Assembly: GCF_017255015.1 (NCBI RefSeq)
Contig: NZ_JAFKCS010000018.1
Span: forward strand, 37,916 to 101,915
Direction of reading: 5' to 3'
Source: Bowmanella yangjiangensis
Lineage (GTDB): Bacteria; Pseudomonadota; Gammaproteobacteria; Enterobacterales; Alteromonadaceae
Length of the DNA: 64,000 nucleotides
Shown here: positions 1 to 9,348 of the stretch, in pieces
How the letters are laid out: each line of letters opens with the position of its first letter
Position numbering within the stretch: the stretch's first letter is position 1
Translations under genes and position numbers: made by a program
The notes under the pieces: model-generated
What the model was told of the DNA's origin: nothing
The model's database searches: none
Seen by the model: only the letters and a program-made list of their open reading frames with translations

Positions 1-1076
1 ACCTCGCGATGGAATTCGAATTCTGGTCGCTGCTGCGTTTTGAGGGTATCGACGACCTTTTTGATGTCTTGTACCTTGTCTTTGTGAGCGACCAAAATGG
101 CGTCTTTAGTTTCTACCACCACCACATCGTCGATGCCCACCAATGCAATTAAGCGCTGCTCGGCGTTGACATAGCTATTATGCACATTCTCCAATATCGC
201 ATCGCCGCGTACGACATTGCCATTAGCATCTTTGGGCTGAACCTCCCACAGCGAAGACCAGCTACCCACATCGCTCCAGCCCGCATTTAGGGGAATGACA
301 GCGGCGTCACTGGTTTTTTCCATCACTGCATAATCGATGGAATCAGAAGGACAACCTGAGAAAATATCGCTGTCTACCCGGACAAAGTCGAGGTCCTGGC
401 TCTCACTGGCAATGGCCTGGCGGCAGATGGTCAGAATGTCTGGAGCGTGTTTTTCAAGTTCCTGCAGATAGCGGCTGGCTTTAAACATGAACATACCGCT
501 GTTCCACAGATAAGCGCCGGAGGAAATATATTTTTCAGCGGTACTGAGGTCGGGTTTTTCCACAAATTCGGCCACGTTAAAGCCCTGACTGTCCTTGATG
601 GCATCGCCCTGGCGAATATAGCCATAGCCGGTATGGGCACAGGTAGGCACTATCCCAAAGGTGACTAATTTATCTTGCTTGGCCAGGGATTCTGCATGGT
701 GGATAGCAGTATGAAAGGCTTCAATATTTTCGATCAGGTGATCGGCCGCTAGCACCAGCAGAATGGGATCTTCACCATTTTGAGTCGCATGCAGCGCTGC
801 TAAGGCTATGGCCGGTGCGGTGTTCCTACCGACAGGCTCAAGTAATATGCCGTCATGGCGAATACCAGCCTGAAGTAACTGCTCAGCAACAATAAAACGG
901 TGCGCATCGTTACAAACAAACACTGGTGCTTCATGCTCAATCCCTTTTAATCGAGCCAAGGTGTCTTGCAACATACTTTGTGTTGAAGTCAGGGTTAAAA
1001 ACTGCTTTGGAAATGCCGCCCTGGACTTGGGCCAAAGTCGGCTGCCGGTGCCACCTGCCATCACTATGGGTTTCAT
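1..1076 (-). CDS. manC: Mannose-1-phosphate guanylyltransferase (partial, C-terminus outside window)
   Basis: Makes GDP-mannose from mannose-1-phosphate and GTP, feeding polysaccharide or LPS sugar synthesis in the cytoplasm. About 358 codons are visible from ATG at 1076, and the frame stays open to the window edge. The nucleotidyltransferase signature GGTGSRLWPKS lies at residues 8-18, and a FVEKPD sugar-nucleotide motif lies near residue 190. Family members are about 470 aa, so the missing part would be the C-terminal cupin-like isomerase half, if this is the bifunctional type. Whether the product is ManC or CpsB-like cannot be separated here. The family call is firm; the symbol is less so. 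Confidence 0.9.
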   Translation of the reverse strand, partial: MKPIVMAGGTGSRLWPKSRAAFPKQFLTLTSTQSMLQDTLARLKGIEHEAPVFVCNDAHRFIVAEQLLQAGIRHDGILLEPVGRNTAPAIALAALHATQNGEDPILLVLAADHLIENIEAFHTAIHHAESLAKQDKLVTFGIVPTCAHTGYGYIRQGDAIKDSQGFNVAEFVEKPDLSTAEKYISSGAYLWNSGMFMFKASRYLQELEKHAPDILTICRQAIASESQDLDFVRVDSDIFSGCPSDSIDYAVMEKTSDAAVIPLNAGWSDVGSWSSLWEVQPKDANGNVVRGDAILENVHNSYVNAEQRLIALVGIDDVVVVETKDAILVAHKDKVQDIKKVVDTLKTQQRPEFEFHRE

Positions 1077-1194
1077 TCGCTATCTTCCAGATTGATTTTT
1101 TACAAGCATAACATCGGCTTGCGTGAAGGGGTATAGGGGAGATAAGCGATATGCTGATGTGCGCGGCACGTCCCTGTGCCTGACAACAGGGCCG

Positions 1195-1500
1195 TTACCT
1201 CACGCTGGCTTTTCCTGCCAGGGCCTTGACGGTTTGTTTGCCAATACCCTGGATCTTGGCGAGATCCTCTACGGATTGAAAGTTCCCATTGTCCTGACGG
1301 TACTTCACAATGGCTTCAGCTTTACTTTTGCCTATTCCTGGCAGTTTCATCAACTCCTTGGCCGAGGCGGTGTTAATGTTGATACTGGTAACACCTGCCT
1401 CTACCTGTAGCCCATTTTCCTTGTTTACATCCTTATCTGATGCCAGGGCAGGGGTACTAAGCCCAAGCATCATCGCTAGTAAAAGAGAGAGTTTTCTCAT
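1195..1500 (-). CDS. ComEA-like helix-hairpin-helix protein
   Basis: A 101-residue protein with a Sec signal peptide (residues 1-20, cleavage after ALA) followed by two helix-hairpin-helix motifs at about 41-95, containing LPGIGKSKA and IQGIGKQT. This is the architecture of short proteobacterial ComEA proteins, which bind incoming DNA in the periplasm during natural transformation. The gene stands alone, with no other competence genes nearby, so a role in uptake is inferred from family knowledge. A ladder-like AGAAGGA Shine-Dalgarno lies just upstream of the ATG on the minus strand. Confidence 0.85.
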   Translation of the reverse strand: MRKLSLLLAMMLGLSTPALASDKDVNKENGLQVEAGVTSININTASAKELMKLPGIGKSKAEAIVKYRQDNGNFQSVEDLAKIQGIGKQTVKALAGKASVR

Positions 1501-1598
1501 AGTCCTTCTCCTTATGCATCCTTGTCCTGACGCTGAGCGTCGAATAGAAGTGTAGACCTTAAACCGTCAGGTGGTAGGTCGGTATCCAGGAAAATTTA

Positions 1599-1805
1599 AC
1601 ATCGCCGATAAGGGCGGCCTGCAACATCGGTATACCGTCCTTCACTGGACATCGCTACTCATCCGCATCCATGAGATCGTGGCATACGCTCGCTAGGGAT
1701 GGTGGAAGTGCAGAAAACGCAGGAGCAGTTATTCTGCCCGTCCATCCTAGGACATCGCCGATGAAAGCTCCTTACAACATCGGCATACCGTCCTTCCCTG
1801 GACAT
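1599..1805. repeat. Paired imperfect direct repeats with internal inverted repeats
   Basis: Two 54-bp copies, 1599-1652 and 1752-1805, match at 45 of 54 positions and share the core ATACCGTCCTTC. The about 100 bp between them holds an inverted pair (CTAGGGATGG near 1694 and CCATCCTAG near 1742) and a second stem (GCAGAA/TTCTGC). The gap between comEA and the isocitrate dehydrogenase gene has no convincing reading frame. The layout suggests a dispersed structured repeat of the kind scattered through marine gammaproteobacterial genomes; only this one locus can be seen here. Confidence 0.6.
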
Positions 1806-1832
1806 AAAAAAGCCGGTCATATAGACCGGCTT
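1806..1832 (-). terminator. Intrinsic terminator of the isocitrate dehydrogenase gene
   Basis: A perfect 9-bp stem (AAGCCGGTC/GACCGGCTT) with a five-base ATATA loop. Read on the minus strand it is followed by a run of T. It sits 20 bp after the isocitrate dehydrogenase stop codon. Confidence 0.85.
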
Positions 1833-1851
1833 GAGTATTAAGGCTAAGCGA

Positions 1852-2859
1852 TTACAAACGTTCCAGTACTGCCTGAGTGAAGTCGGTGGTACCGTGAGAG
1901 CCGCCTAAATCACGAGTCGTGCGGTCACCGGATTCAATCACGTCTTTCACTGCAGCACGGATTTTCTCGGCCTTATCGGCCATGCCCAGGTATTCCAGCA
2001 TTTGTATAGAGGCCAGGATAACCGATGTGGGGTTAGCCAGGTTCTTTCCAGCGATATCCGGAGCAGAGCCGTGTACGGCTTCGAAAATGGCACAGTCTTT
2101 ACCTATGTTGGCACCAGGCGCCATACCCAGACCACCTACCAGACCTGCACAAAGGTCAGACAGAATGTCACCGAACAGGTTGGTGGTGACAATTACATCA
2201 AATTGGTGGGGATTCATCACCAACTGCATACAGCAGTTGTCCACGATCATCTCGGTGGACTCAATTTGTGGATAACGCTGCGCTACTTCACGAGCTACTT
2301 TGAGGAACAAGCCGCTGGTGGATTTCAGAATGTTGGCTTTGTGTACGGCAGTCACTTTCTTGCGACCTTCACGAACGGCCAGTTCGTAGGCGAAAGTAAC
2401 GATACGTTCGGCCCCTTCACGGGTAATTTTGCTCATGGCTTCGGCTTCTGAGCCATCGGCAGAAACTACCTGACCCAAGCCTGAATACATACCTTCGGTA
2501 TTCTCACGTACGGTAATAATATCAATGTCTTCGTATCTGGCCTTGGTGCCTTTGAAAGACAATACCGGACGAACGTTTGCGTAAAGTTGGAACTTCTTGC
2601 GCAGGCTGACGTTAATGGAAGTAAAACCTTCACCGACTGGCGTTGTTAACGGGCCTTTCAGTGTCACTTTGTTCTTCGCGATCAGATCGAGGGTTTCCTG
2701 CGGCAGCAATTCACCGTGGTTCTCCAATGCAACCAAACCCGCATCGGCGTAATCATAGGCAAAATCGCATCCGACTTTATCCAGAATTTGAATAGCTGCG
2801 TCAACGATGTCCGGACCAATGCCGTCACCACGAATAACCGTAATACGTTGTTGAGTCAT
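1852..2859 (-). CDS. NAD-type isocitrate dehydrogenase
   Basis: A 335-residue beta-decarboxylating dehydrogenase of the short, NAD-dependent type that converts isocitrate to 2-oxoglutarate in the TCA cycle. The nucleotide-binding start IRGDGIGP is at residues 9-16. The substrate segment SINVSLRKKF (81-90) has the serine-asparagine-arginine pattern of isocitrate rather than isopropylmalate enzymes. TVRENTEG is at 116-123. E. coli Icd is about 416 aa and NADP-dependent, so this is a different subfamily. The gene is monocistronic with its own terminator. Cofactor choice is inferred from length and family resemblance. Confidence 0.88.
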   Translation of the reverse strand: MTQQRITVIRGDGIGPDIVDAAIQILDKVGCDFAYDYADAGLVALENHGELLPQETLDLIAKNKVTLKGPLTTPVGEGFTSINVSLRKKFQLYANVRPVLSFKGTKARYEDIDIITVRENTEGMYSGLGQVVSADGSEAEAMSKITREGAERIVTFAYELAVREGRKKVTAVHKANILKSTSGLFLKVAREVAQRYPQIESTEMIVDNCCMQLVMNPHQFDVIVTTNLFGDILSDLCAGLVGGLGMAPGANIGKDCAIFEAVHGSAPDIAGKNLANPTSVILASIQMLEYLGMADKAEKIRAAVKDVIESGDRTTRDLGGSHGTTDFTQAVLERL

Positions 2860-3004
2860 GAAGAATTCCTATGTCTGTCGTCAGGCTGGCCTATGGAAGA
2901 GCTCCACAGGCAATATGCTCTGGTCGCAAAAGGCGCCAGATTTCTGGGCGCGTTTTATAGCACTTTAGCCGATGATTTTCTACCCGCTACCGATGAACCT
3001 TAGC

Positions 3005-4666
3005 TTATCTAGGACAATAACAGTGTGTTACTTCCACAGTCTGCCACTTGAGGTATTGCCAGCGCGCCGGAGATAGCCTCAGATAGGCCATCGCTTCCTG
3101 ATAATAGTCCATTTCTGTCGTTTCGGACTCGCCAAACCAAATTTGTCGAGTCATAAGCAATCCCAGCCCTAGCAAGCATCCTAAGCGTCGCGCGGGGCGT
3201 GGGATTTGAGGTGCTGGTGATGCATGATACCTCAGAGCCTGAATGAGCTGTGAGTCTTGTTTCCATCCCTGAGCCAGCGCAATAGCGTGCTTGATTAATT
3301 CATCGGCCTGGGGTACCGCCAATAGGCCTGTCAGCGAATAATTTGGGGAGGCGCTTTGCGGCAGTTTTACTCTGCCTTTGAGCCAGGTGTTGGTAAATAA
3401 GCCTGCACAGGCAAAATAACCTAATGTCTTAACTTCGCCATGTTCTGCAGTACCGTTTTGATTGGCAAGAACCTCCATGCTATTGACCAGTACTTGTGTC
3501 ATCTGTAATAGGCTTTCCTGCAATGGAAAATAATGTTGGTTCACTCTGCTAAGCAGTGCCTGTTGGATCAGTAAGTGACGGGTGCGGGCTAATCCCTGAA
3601 ATAACAAGGCATGTTTTACTTCCACAAACTGGAGCTTCAGTCTCGCTCTGCGGCTGGCATCTTCATTAAGTTGATGGGCAAGGAAACCTTCGTCAGCAAT
3701 GTGTCGGGCCAGCTTGTCGAGATCCGGTTCTGCATGTCCTAACAGATCCTGAATCACGATGAGTTTGGCCGGTGGCTGCGCAATGGGGTAGCTGGACTTG
3801 CTGCAGGCTGAAATAGCTTCAGTTTGCGATTGCATGTTATGCCACTGGGCATCCCAGCGTAGACCGAGCTCTTCTATATTCTCAACTACCTGAGTGGCGA
3901 GCACTTCTTGTACCTCCTCTTGGTGAAGTTGCCACACCGGAACTGTTTTGAGTTGCGCTGGCGAGGAAATATGCCTGACAAGGTAACCATCAGCTGTTAA
4001 CGAAAGAATCAATGCTGATGTTTTATCTGGTAGCCTGACGGCGGTTCCTGGTGGAAGCAGTCCCGGAAAGGGAAACAGGCTATCCAATAGGGGAACAAAG
4101 CTGGGTGGAAGTTTTGGTGCCCAATATTGTAGCTGGCCCCTTAATCCATTTGGATGCGATTTATTGTCACTAAGCAGTGCAGCCAGGAGCATTAAACGTT
4201 GCAGCGCTTGCAGTCTGCTGAGCGCTGATTGCACGCGCCGTTTGTGCATATGTGGCAGTATACGTGTCAGGGCAATCAGGGAACTGTACCACAGGGAATG
4301 ATTACGTTGTTTTAACCAGTCCAATAGAGCCTGATGTTGTTGAACTGGGCAAAATACCGAGCAGACCGCGGCACTCAGCAGGGTATGCGCAGTATGTTCG
4401 TTAACCGACATCCGCTGGCAAAGCAGCTGCGTGGCAACCAGATAGTTAAGGGCATGTTGTGCTTTGTCAGATAAACAATGCACTCGCAGTACTAGCAGGG
4501 CATAAAACGGCTCAGACTGTTTGCTGGCCACCTTAGTTAGGCTGGCAATCTGTTGGCAGTGTTGCAAGAAGGTGGTGCTGAACCCTTCACGCTCGGCTAA
4601 AGATTCCGTTTGTGTTAGCGCCTGGGTTAACTCGACCAATACACTGAGCTCAAGGCTCACTGCCAA
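3005..4666 (-). CDS. Degenerate HD-GYP/HDOD-like protein of unknown function
   Basis: A 553-residue soluble protein. Residues about 290-420 have the spacing and helical pattern of an HDOD domain (beginning PPAKLIVIQDLL), a non-catalytic relative of HD phosphohydrolases. The segment near residues 195-225 (FPFPGLLPPGTAVRLPDKT) resembles the tail of HD-GYP domains. No His-Asp metal pair is seen, so catalysis is unlikely. The stop region overlaps nothing, but the start overlaps the end of the preceding DUF3192 gene by 10 bp, indicating translational coupling. HDOD proteins usually act as signalling scaffolds. The assignment rests on pattern only and is uncertain. Confidence 0.5.
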   Translation of the reverse strand: MAVSLELSVLVELTQALTQTESLAEREGFSTTFLQHCQQIASLTKVASKQSEPFYALLVLRVHCLSDKAQHALNYLVATQLLCQRMSVNEHTAHTLLSAAVCSVFCPVQQHQALLDWLKQRNHSLWYSSLIALTRILPHMHKRRVQSALSRLQALQRLMLLAALLSDNKSHPNGLRGQLQYWAPKLPPSFVPLLDSLFPFPGLLPPGTAVRLPDKTSALILSLTADGYLVRHISSPAQLKTVPVWQLHQEEVQEVLATQVVENIEELGLRWDAQWHNMQSQTEAISACSKSSYPIAQPPAKLIVIQDLLGHAEPDLDKLARHIADEGFLAHQLNEDASRRARLKLQFVEVKHALLFQGLARTRHLLIQQALLSRVNQHYFPLQESLLQMTQVLVNSMEVLANQNGTAEHGEVKTLGYFACAGLFTNTWLKGRVKLPQSASPNYSLTGLLAVPQADELIKHAIALAQGWKQDSQLIQALRYHASPAPQIPRPARRLGCLLGLGLLMTRQIWFGESETTEMDYYQEAMAYLRLSPARWQYLKWQTVEVTHCYCPR

Positions 4667-5034
4667 TCCAGATAATGCTGATAAGCCCCTTCACCCCAAG
4701 CGACTAACTGATCATTTTTAAACAGCAGTGGGGTGCATTCATTCATAGTCGTGATGCCATCAGACTCCATATGCTGAGTGCGATAAAACATCACTTGTAG
4801 TTTGTCATCGTTACTGCGTTTGGCTTCGCTGATATCCGGGGAGCCCATCAATTCAATAATGGCTTGACGACTTGTACCAAGCTCAAGTTTGCCTACTTGT
4901 ACTTTGTTGTACTGCTCGCGATCCTTCCAATCCATGGAATTAGGATCATCAGGATAAAACAGCAATACCAAGGCGGCAAACAGCAGATAAACGACCAGAC
5001 CCAGGCCAATTCGTTTTGCGATGGTTTTGTTCAT
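4657..5034 (-). CDS. DUF3192 family membrane-anchored protein
   Basis: A 125-residue protein with one N-terminal membrane segment (about 8-27) and a periplasmic domain. The C-terminal half has the DUF3192 pattern: a small-protein SmpA/BamE-like region (LELGTSRQAIIELMGSPD), then VMFYRT, then NECTPLLFKNDQLVAWG. Function is unknown. A second member of the family is encoded at 10354-10713 in the same window. That one is a lipoprotein, whereas this copy lacks a lipobox cysteine. It is likely cotranscribed with the downstream HDOD-like gene, which it overlaps by 10 bp. Confidence 0.8.
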   Translation of the reverse strand: MNKTIAKRIGLGLVVYLLFAALVLLFYPDDPNSMDWKDREQYNKVQVGKLELGTSRQAIIELMGSPDISEAKRSNDDKLQVMFYRTQHMESDGITTMNECTPLLFKNDQLVAWGEGAYQHYLDWQ

Positions 5035-5138
5035 AAATGCAAGAATTTAGTTTTTGTAATGGTGACAGCAAGAGTCTACACAAATTAGCGCGCCAGAACA
5101 GGGGGCTCTGACGCTGATATTGTTCTACTGAGCTTTAT

Positions 5139-6503
5139 TTAAGCTCTAACGACCTTATAGCAAGGTAAATACTTACTACCAGGCAGTTTCATGCGATGCT
5201 GTACCACAAATGACTGCAATAATTCGTCCAACATGCTCATCAGGCTTTGGTCCCCATTTATTTCAAATGGCCCTTGCTCGCGAATCTGTTTCACTCCTTC
5301 AGCTTTTACATTACCGGCCACGATACCGGAAAATGCACGGCGTAACGAAGCGGCCAATTGCGCCTTGGGTTGATCAAAATGCAGATTCAAGGCCTTCATA
5401 TTGTTGTGCGTGGGCATGAATGGCTGCTGGAACTCAGGATCGATTTTCAACGACCAATTAAACTGGTAGGCATCTCCGCGCATCTTGCGATACTCAGTGA
5501 TATCAGACTGGTTTTGTTTAATGGTTTTGGCAACCAAAGCCGGATCGTCAACGATAATAGTGTATAAGTTCTGTGTTTCCTTACCCAAGGTTGCTCCAAC
5601 GAACTGATCAATACTGGCAAAATAATCTTCACACTCTTTGGGGCCCGTCAGCACAATGGGCACAACCTGATCGCGATTCTGTTCATGCAGCATGATGCCC
5701 AGTAAATACAGCAGCTCTTCTGCGGTACCCACGCCGCCAGGGAAGATCACAATGGCATGGGCTATGCGGACAAAGGCCTCCAGGCGTTTTTCAATGTCCG
5801 GCATGATCACCAGTTCATTGACTATGGGATTCGGCGGCTCTGCGGCAATAATACTCGGCTCGGTAATGCCCAGATAACGACCATGTCTGACTCGTTGTTT
5901 GGCATGACCTATGGTGGCGCCTTTCATAGGCCCTTTCATGGCACCAGGGCCACAGCCGGTACAAATATTCAGCTCGCGCAGGCCAAGTTGGTAGCCAACT
6001 TCTTTAGTGTACTTATATTCGTGCTCGCTGATGGAGTGGCCACCCCAACATACCACCATATTCGCTTCGCCACTGGGTCGGATGACCTCTGCATTACGCA
6101 GCATATCAAAGACCATATGCGTGGTGTGCACGGACTCGGGGGCATTCACACACAGGTTGTATTCATAACGAGCACCCATATGCAGCAGGTCGCGCAGCAC
6201 TGCAAACAGGTGTTCATGCACGCCTTTTATCAGCTTGTCGTCAACAAATGCCAGGGCTGGGGGATTTATCAGTTCAATCTTCACGCCTCGTTCGCGGCGT
6301 AGCAGATTAATCTCAAAATCTTCGTAGGGTGAGAAGATATTCTCAAAGTTATCTTCGTGGGCGCCACTATTTAAAACTGCCAGACTGCAGTTGCGAAAGA
6401 GTTGATACAGTTCACTGGAGGTTGAGCGTTTCAGACGGTCGACTTCCAGTTGGGAAAGCAGACTCATTGCCCCAATGGGGTTAAGCTGTACGGTTCGTTT
6501 CAT
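5139..6503 (-). CDS. ppnN: Nucleotide 5'-monophosphate nucleosidase PpnN
   Basis: A 454-residue protein, the same length as E. coli PpnN (YgdH), which cleaves purine and pyrimidine nucleoside monophosphates to base and ribose 5-phosphate and is controlled by (p)ppGpp. It has the LOG-like Rossmann core: GGHS at 154-157, GCGPGAMKG at 183-191 and the signature PGGVGTAEE at 255-263. The N-terminal segment [16 protein letters not shown] is conserved. Its ATG overlaps the stop of the upstream diguanylate cyclase gene (TAATG), so the two are probably translated in a coupled way. In E. coli ppnN also lies near queF and syd. Confidence 0.95.
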   Translation of the reverse strand: MKRTVQLNPIGAMSLLSQLEVDRLKRSTSSELYQLFRNCSLAVLNSGAHEDNFENIFSPYEDFEINLLRRERGVKIELINPPALAFVDDKLIKGVHEHLFAVLRDLLHMGARYEYNLCVNAPESVHTTHMVFDMLRNAEVIRPSGEANMVVCWGGHSISEHEYKYTKEVGYQLGLRELNICTGCGPGAMKGPMKGATIGHAKQRVRHGRYLGITEPSIIAAEPPNPIVNELVIMPDIEKRLEAFVRIAHAIVIFPGGVGTAEELLYLLGIMLHEQNRDQVVPIVLTGPKECEDYFASIDQFVGATLGKETQNLYTIIVDDPALVAKTIKQNQSDITEYRKMRGDAYQFNWSLKIDPEFQQPFMPTHNNMKALNLHFDQPKAQLAASLRRAFSGIVAGNVKAEGVKQIREQGPFEINGDQSLMSMLDELLQSFVVQHRMKLPGSKYLPCYKVVRA

Positions 6504-8056
6504 TATGATCCTTTATTGATAACGCAGCGATTCCGCCCTTGATTCTTAGCATCATATAATGCGCGGTCTGCCCGCTCAAAAACCGCCTCCACATCATCTT
6601 CACGGTTAAAACCCGCGGCGCCGATTGAGACGGTGATGGTGACGGCCTGCTCTTTGAATCTAAAAGGGATTTTCTCAATCTGCAGACGAACTTTCTCTAA
6701 TACCGCATCCAGTTCGTTGACAGCGGTTTGAGGGAACAGGATAACAAACTCTTCCCCTCCCCAGCGGGCAAGGAAATCGGTGGAACGCAGACATTTGCTA
6801 ATATTCTGTGCAATGACCTGCAGGGTTTTATCGCCACCGGCATGACCATACCTGTCATTAATACTTTTAAAGTAGTCGACATCAACCAAGGCCATGCTCA
6901 GATTCGTGCCATAGCGGCGCCAGCGCCTATACTCCAGCTCAACCCTGTCGTTGTAAGCGTAACGATTGGGAATTTGGGTCAGCGGATCGTGATGGCTATG
7001 GTACTTCTGTTGTAGCAATTTCTGCTTATACTCAGAGGCTTCTTTTTCCAGAGCGCTGAGTTGGTCTTTCATTTCTCTGAGTAAGTTCATCAGGACAAGT
7101 TGTTCTTCCTTGTCCGCACGTTCCCGGCTATCCAATGTGGATGCCATCTTATTCAAATACTCACCGGCCTGTTGCTTGAGCAAAGCGATGTCCTGAGTTT
7201 CATCAACTGCCAGTTCGATGCCTTTAAGCTGCTGTCTGAGTTGTTGATTATTCTGCACTTTTAACTGGTACGCAGCCTGGCTATCTTTTAAAGAACGCCC
7301 CACAGCCTGACTGACATTGCCCAGAGTATTATGCAGGCTGGAAATAAAACGTTCAGCCTGCTTGCGGTCTTTTAGGACTTCTTTTGAAAGTGCGCGTACT
7401 AACAATAAACAGCACTCTAATAATTGGTTATGCGTCAGTCCTTGCTCTAGTCGTTGACGAATCTCTTGCAGTTCTTGTTCTTTGCTGGCACTGGAAAGCT
7501 GCAGGACTAAATCCCTGAGCTCCCAAACCAATTGCTGATGAAAACTTTCCTCTTCTGCTTCAGGCTGCTCAGCTTGGTCTTTGGAGACACTGCTTTGCAA
7601 AGCGCGTTGGTAGAGAGAGAGCGCTTGGTCAAAGTATGGATAACTGGAAAAAAGCGACGTGTGACTTTGTTGCAGGGTTAGCAGAAACTGCTGGGTATCT
7701 TCCTTTAGCTCTTTGGGTAGCGATTTGTTACGTTGCAATTCGCTGACGGCATTCTCAAGTAAACCATGTACTTTGGCATTTTGCTGTTTGCTGAAGTCGG
7801 CATTTTCTATCAGCAATCCGGTCAGTTTACTAATACAGACTTCGGCCATGGCAAAGTTCATTTTGCCAACCAAATGCCCTCTTAGCGCATGTAACTCTCT
7901 ATCCAGTAAGGGATTGAAACCATCGTAAAATTTGCTGAGTCGGAGAATAAACTGCGACAGAGTATCAATTTGATGTTTGAAGTTGCGCAGCACTTTCTGC
8001 TGATTCTGGGGAGACATATCTGCTCGCAGAGTATTGGATTGTGACTCATTATCCAT
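6503..8056 (-). CDS. Diguanylate cyclase (GGDEF) with alpha-helical N-terminus
   Basis: A 517-residue cytoplasmic protein. Residues 1-345 are largely helical, Gln/Leu/Glu-rich and coiled-coil-like, with no membrane segment. The C-terminal GGDEF domain carries the active-site variant GGEEF at 433-437 and an RSTD inhibitory site five residues upstream, so it should make c-di-GMP with product feedback. The DPLTQIPNR entry motif is present. It is the first gene of a two-gene unit with ppnN, sharing a TAATG junction. The input signal sensed by the N-terminal region is unknown. Confidence 0.9.
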   Translation of the reverse strand: MDNESQSNTLRADMSPQNQQKVLRNFKHQIDTLSQFILRLSKFYDGFNPLLDRELHALRGHLVGKMNFAMAEVCISKLTGLLIENADFSKQQNAKVHGLLENAVSELQRNKSLPKELKEDTQQFLLTLQQSHTSLFSSYPYFDQALSLYQRALQSSVSKDQAEQPEAEEESFHQQLVWELRDLVLQLSSASKEQELQEIRQRLEQGLTHNQLLECCLLLVRALSKEVLKDRKQAERFISSLHNTLGNVSQAVGRSLKDSQAAYQLKVQNNQQLRQQLKGIELAVDETQDIALLKQQAGEYLNKMASTLDSRERADKEEQLVLMNLLREMKDQLSALEKEASEYKQKLLQQKYHSHHDPLTQIPNRYAYNDRVELEYRRWRRYGTNLSMALVDVDYFKSINDRYGHAGGDKTLQVIAQNISKCLRSTDFLARWGGEEFVILFPQTAVNELDAVLEKVRLQIEKIPFRFKEQAVTITVSIGAAGFNREDDVEAVFERADRALYDAKNQGRNRCVINKGS

Positions 8057-8250
8057 GCCGATGGGTCCTTTAAAGCGGCTCAGGGTCAGATAGACTTGCT
8101 CGGTGCCTGCTTGTTCAAGCGCTTATGCTTGTCAGTATAATGGGAATTTTTCTGGATATAATCAATTTTTTCAAGAATGGCGGGGAGTTGCAGTACTTTC
8201 GTTGACTGTTAACTGTGAAAATTACGCTTATCTCGCTTCTGGAACCTGAA

Positions 8251-8283
8251 AAACAAAGGGATGGCATGGCCATCCCTTTGTTT
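8251..8283 (-). terminator. Strong 15-bp hairpin terminator downstream of queF
   Basis: AAACAAAGGGATGGC pairs perfectly with GCCATCCCTTTGTTT around a three-base loop. On the minus strand the stem ends in GTTTTTC. It begins right at the stop codon of a 23-codon reading frame (8283-8354) that follows queF. The stretch between it and the diguanylate cyclase start (8057-8250) holds no gene that I can support; it presumably contains that gene's promoter. Confidence 0.75.
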
Positions 8284-8354
8284 CAGTCGTCGTTCAATGG
8301 ACGTTTGACCAGATAGTAGGGTAACCGGTCGTTTTTATTATTGTTAAGAGGCAT
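8283..8354 (-). CDS. Candidate 23-residue microprotein downstream of queF
   Basis: On the minus strand an ATG at 8354 opens a 23-codon frame, starting MPLNNNKNDRLPYY and ending RPLNDD, whose TGA abuts the terminator hairpin. A GGA lies seven bases before the ATG, a weak ribosome site. It falls between queF and its terminator, so it would be on the queF transcript unless it has its own promoter. The composition (charged, no hydrophobic helix) suggests a soluble peptide. Only the tight fit to the terminator supports it; it could be chance. Confidence 0.35.
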   Translation of the reverse strand: MPLNNNKNDRLPYYLVKRPLNDD

Positions 8355-8450
8355 GTGTGTTCCAGTCCTGTATTCAACAACTGCGGATATTCTACTCAGC
8401 CAATCTTAAAATGAAAGTCTTTTTGTAATTAATCTTTTGTGGTTACAGAT

Positions 8451-9287
8451 TTACTGTCTGACTAAGCGGTGGTTTGGATAGTTCGTCTCAAAGTTACTTC
8501 TGAATGGATTGATGTCTAAACCCCCGCGGCGAGTGTATCTGGCGTAAACCGTTAGCTTTTTAGGTTGGCATTGATGCAGAATGTCACAGAAAATTCGTTC
8601 CACACACTGTTCATGAAATTCGTTGTGTTGTCTGAATGATATCAAGTAACGCAACAAACTCTCTGGGCAGATCTCATTACCCTGATAACGAATGATCACG
8701 CTAGCCCAATCCGGCTGACTGGTGATCAAGCAGTTGGACTTAAGTAAATGGCTGATGTGCGTCCGCTGTACCTGTGTGTCTGTGCATTTGAGTACATTAG
8801 GTGTAGGTTGGTAGTGATCAACCTCAATATCCAACTCATCTAGTGACTCTGCGTCGTATTGATGAATGGCAAAATCGCTAGCGGCATTCAAATCAAATAA
8901 CTTTACGTCAACCTCTGCACCTGCGCATACGGACAAATCACGGCGTAGGACATCGGTCAGCGCTTGTGAATTGGCCAGACGCCACTGATTAAAGCTATTC
9001 AGATATAGTTTGAATGACTTTGACTCGATAAGGTTCGGACTGTTGGCGGGCACGGTCACCTGTAGCAGTGCCACACAGGGCTTGCCTTTTTTGTTCAACC
9101 AGGATAGTTCATAGCCGTTCCATATATCGCACCCGTGGAAAGGTTGTTGTTCCACAATGCCGAGATCCTCACGGTTGAGGCTGCGTGGCACAGCCTGTAA
9201 GAGGTTCGGACTATAGTGGTCAATATACTCAGACACTTTACCCAGGCTGAGGTGCGCCAGGGGATTGCTCGGCTTCTTCTCTGTCAT
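8451..9287 (-). CDS. queF: NADPH-dependent 7-cyano-7-deazaguanine reductase QueF
   Basis: Reduces preQ0 to preQ1 in queuosine tRNA modification. At 278 residues it is the long two-domain type, like E. coli QueF (282 aa). The substrate and NADPH region ESKSFKLYL is at 88-96. The catalytic cysteine is C186 in [13 protein letters not shown], with the aspartate D193 and glutamate E226 expected for the thioimide mechanism. It is divergent from syd, with 61 bp between the starts, as in the syntenic E. coli block. Upstream queuosine genes are not in this window. Confidence 0.96.
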   Translation of the reverse strand: MTEKKPSNPLAHLSLGKVSEYIDHYSPNLLQAVPRSLNREDLGIVEQQPFHGCDIWNGYELSWLNKKGKPCVALLQVTVPANSPNLIESKSFKLYLNSFNQWRLANSQALTDVLRRDLSVCAGAEVDVKLFDLNAASDFAIHQYDAESLDELDIEVDHYQPTPNVLKCTDTQVQRTHISHLLKSNCLITSQPDWASVIIRYQGNEICPESLLRYLISFRQHNEFHEQCVERIFCDILHQCQPKKLTVYARYTRRGGLDINPFRSNFETNYPNHRLVRQ

Positions 9288-9348
9288 CGTTTTTCTAAGC
9301 AGGTTAAACTGCCACTATTCTATCTTCTTTAGCGGTGAAGCCATAGTT

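Noticed and set aside
1599..1805. Integron attC sites
   Set aside because: No paired RYYYAAC/GTTRRRY core sites and no integrase or cassette-type genes nearby.
9265..9348. An earlier start for syd overlapping queF
   Set aside because: It would add 28 residues absent from Syd proteins; ATG 9349 gives the normal length.
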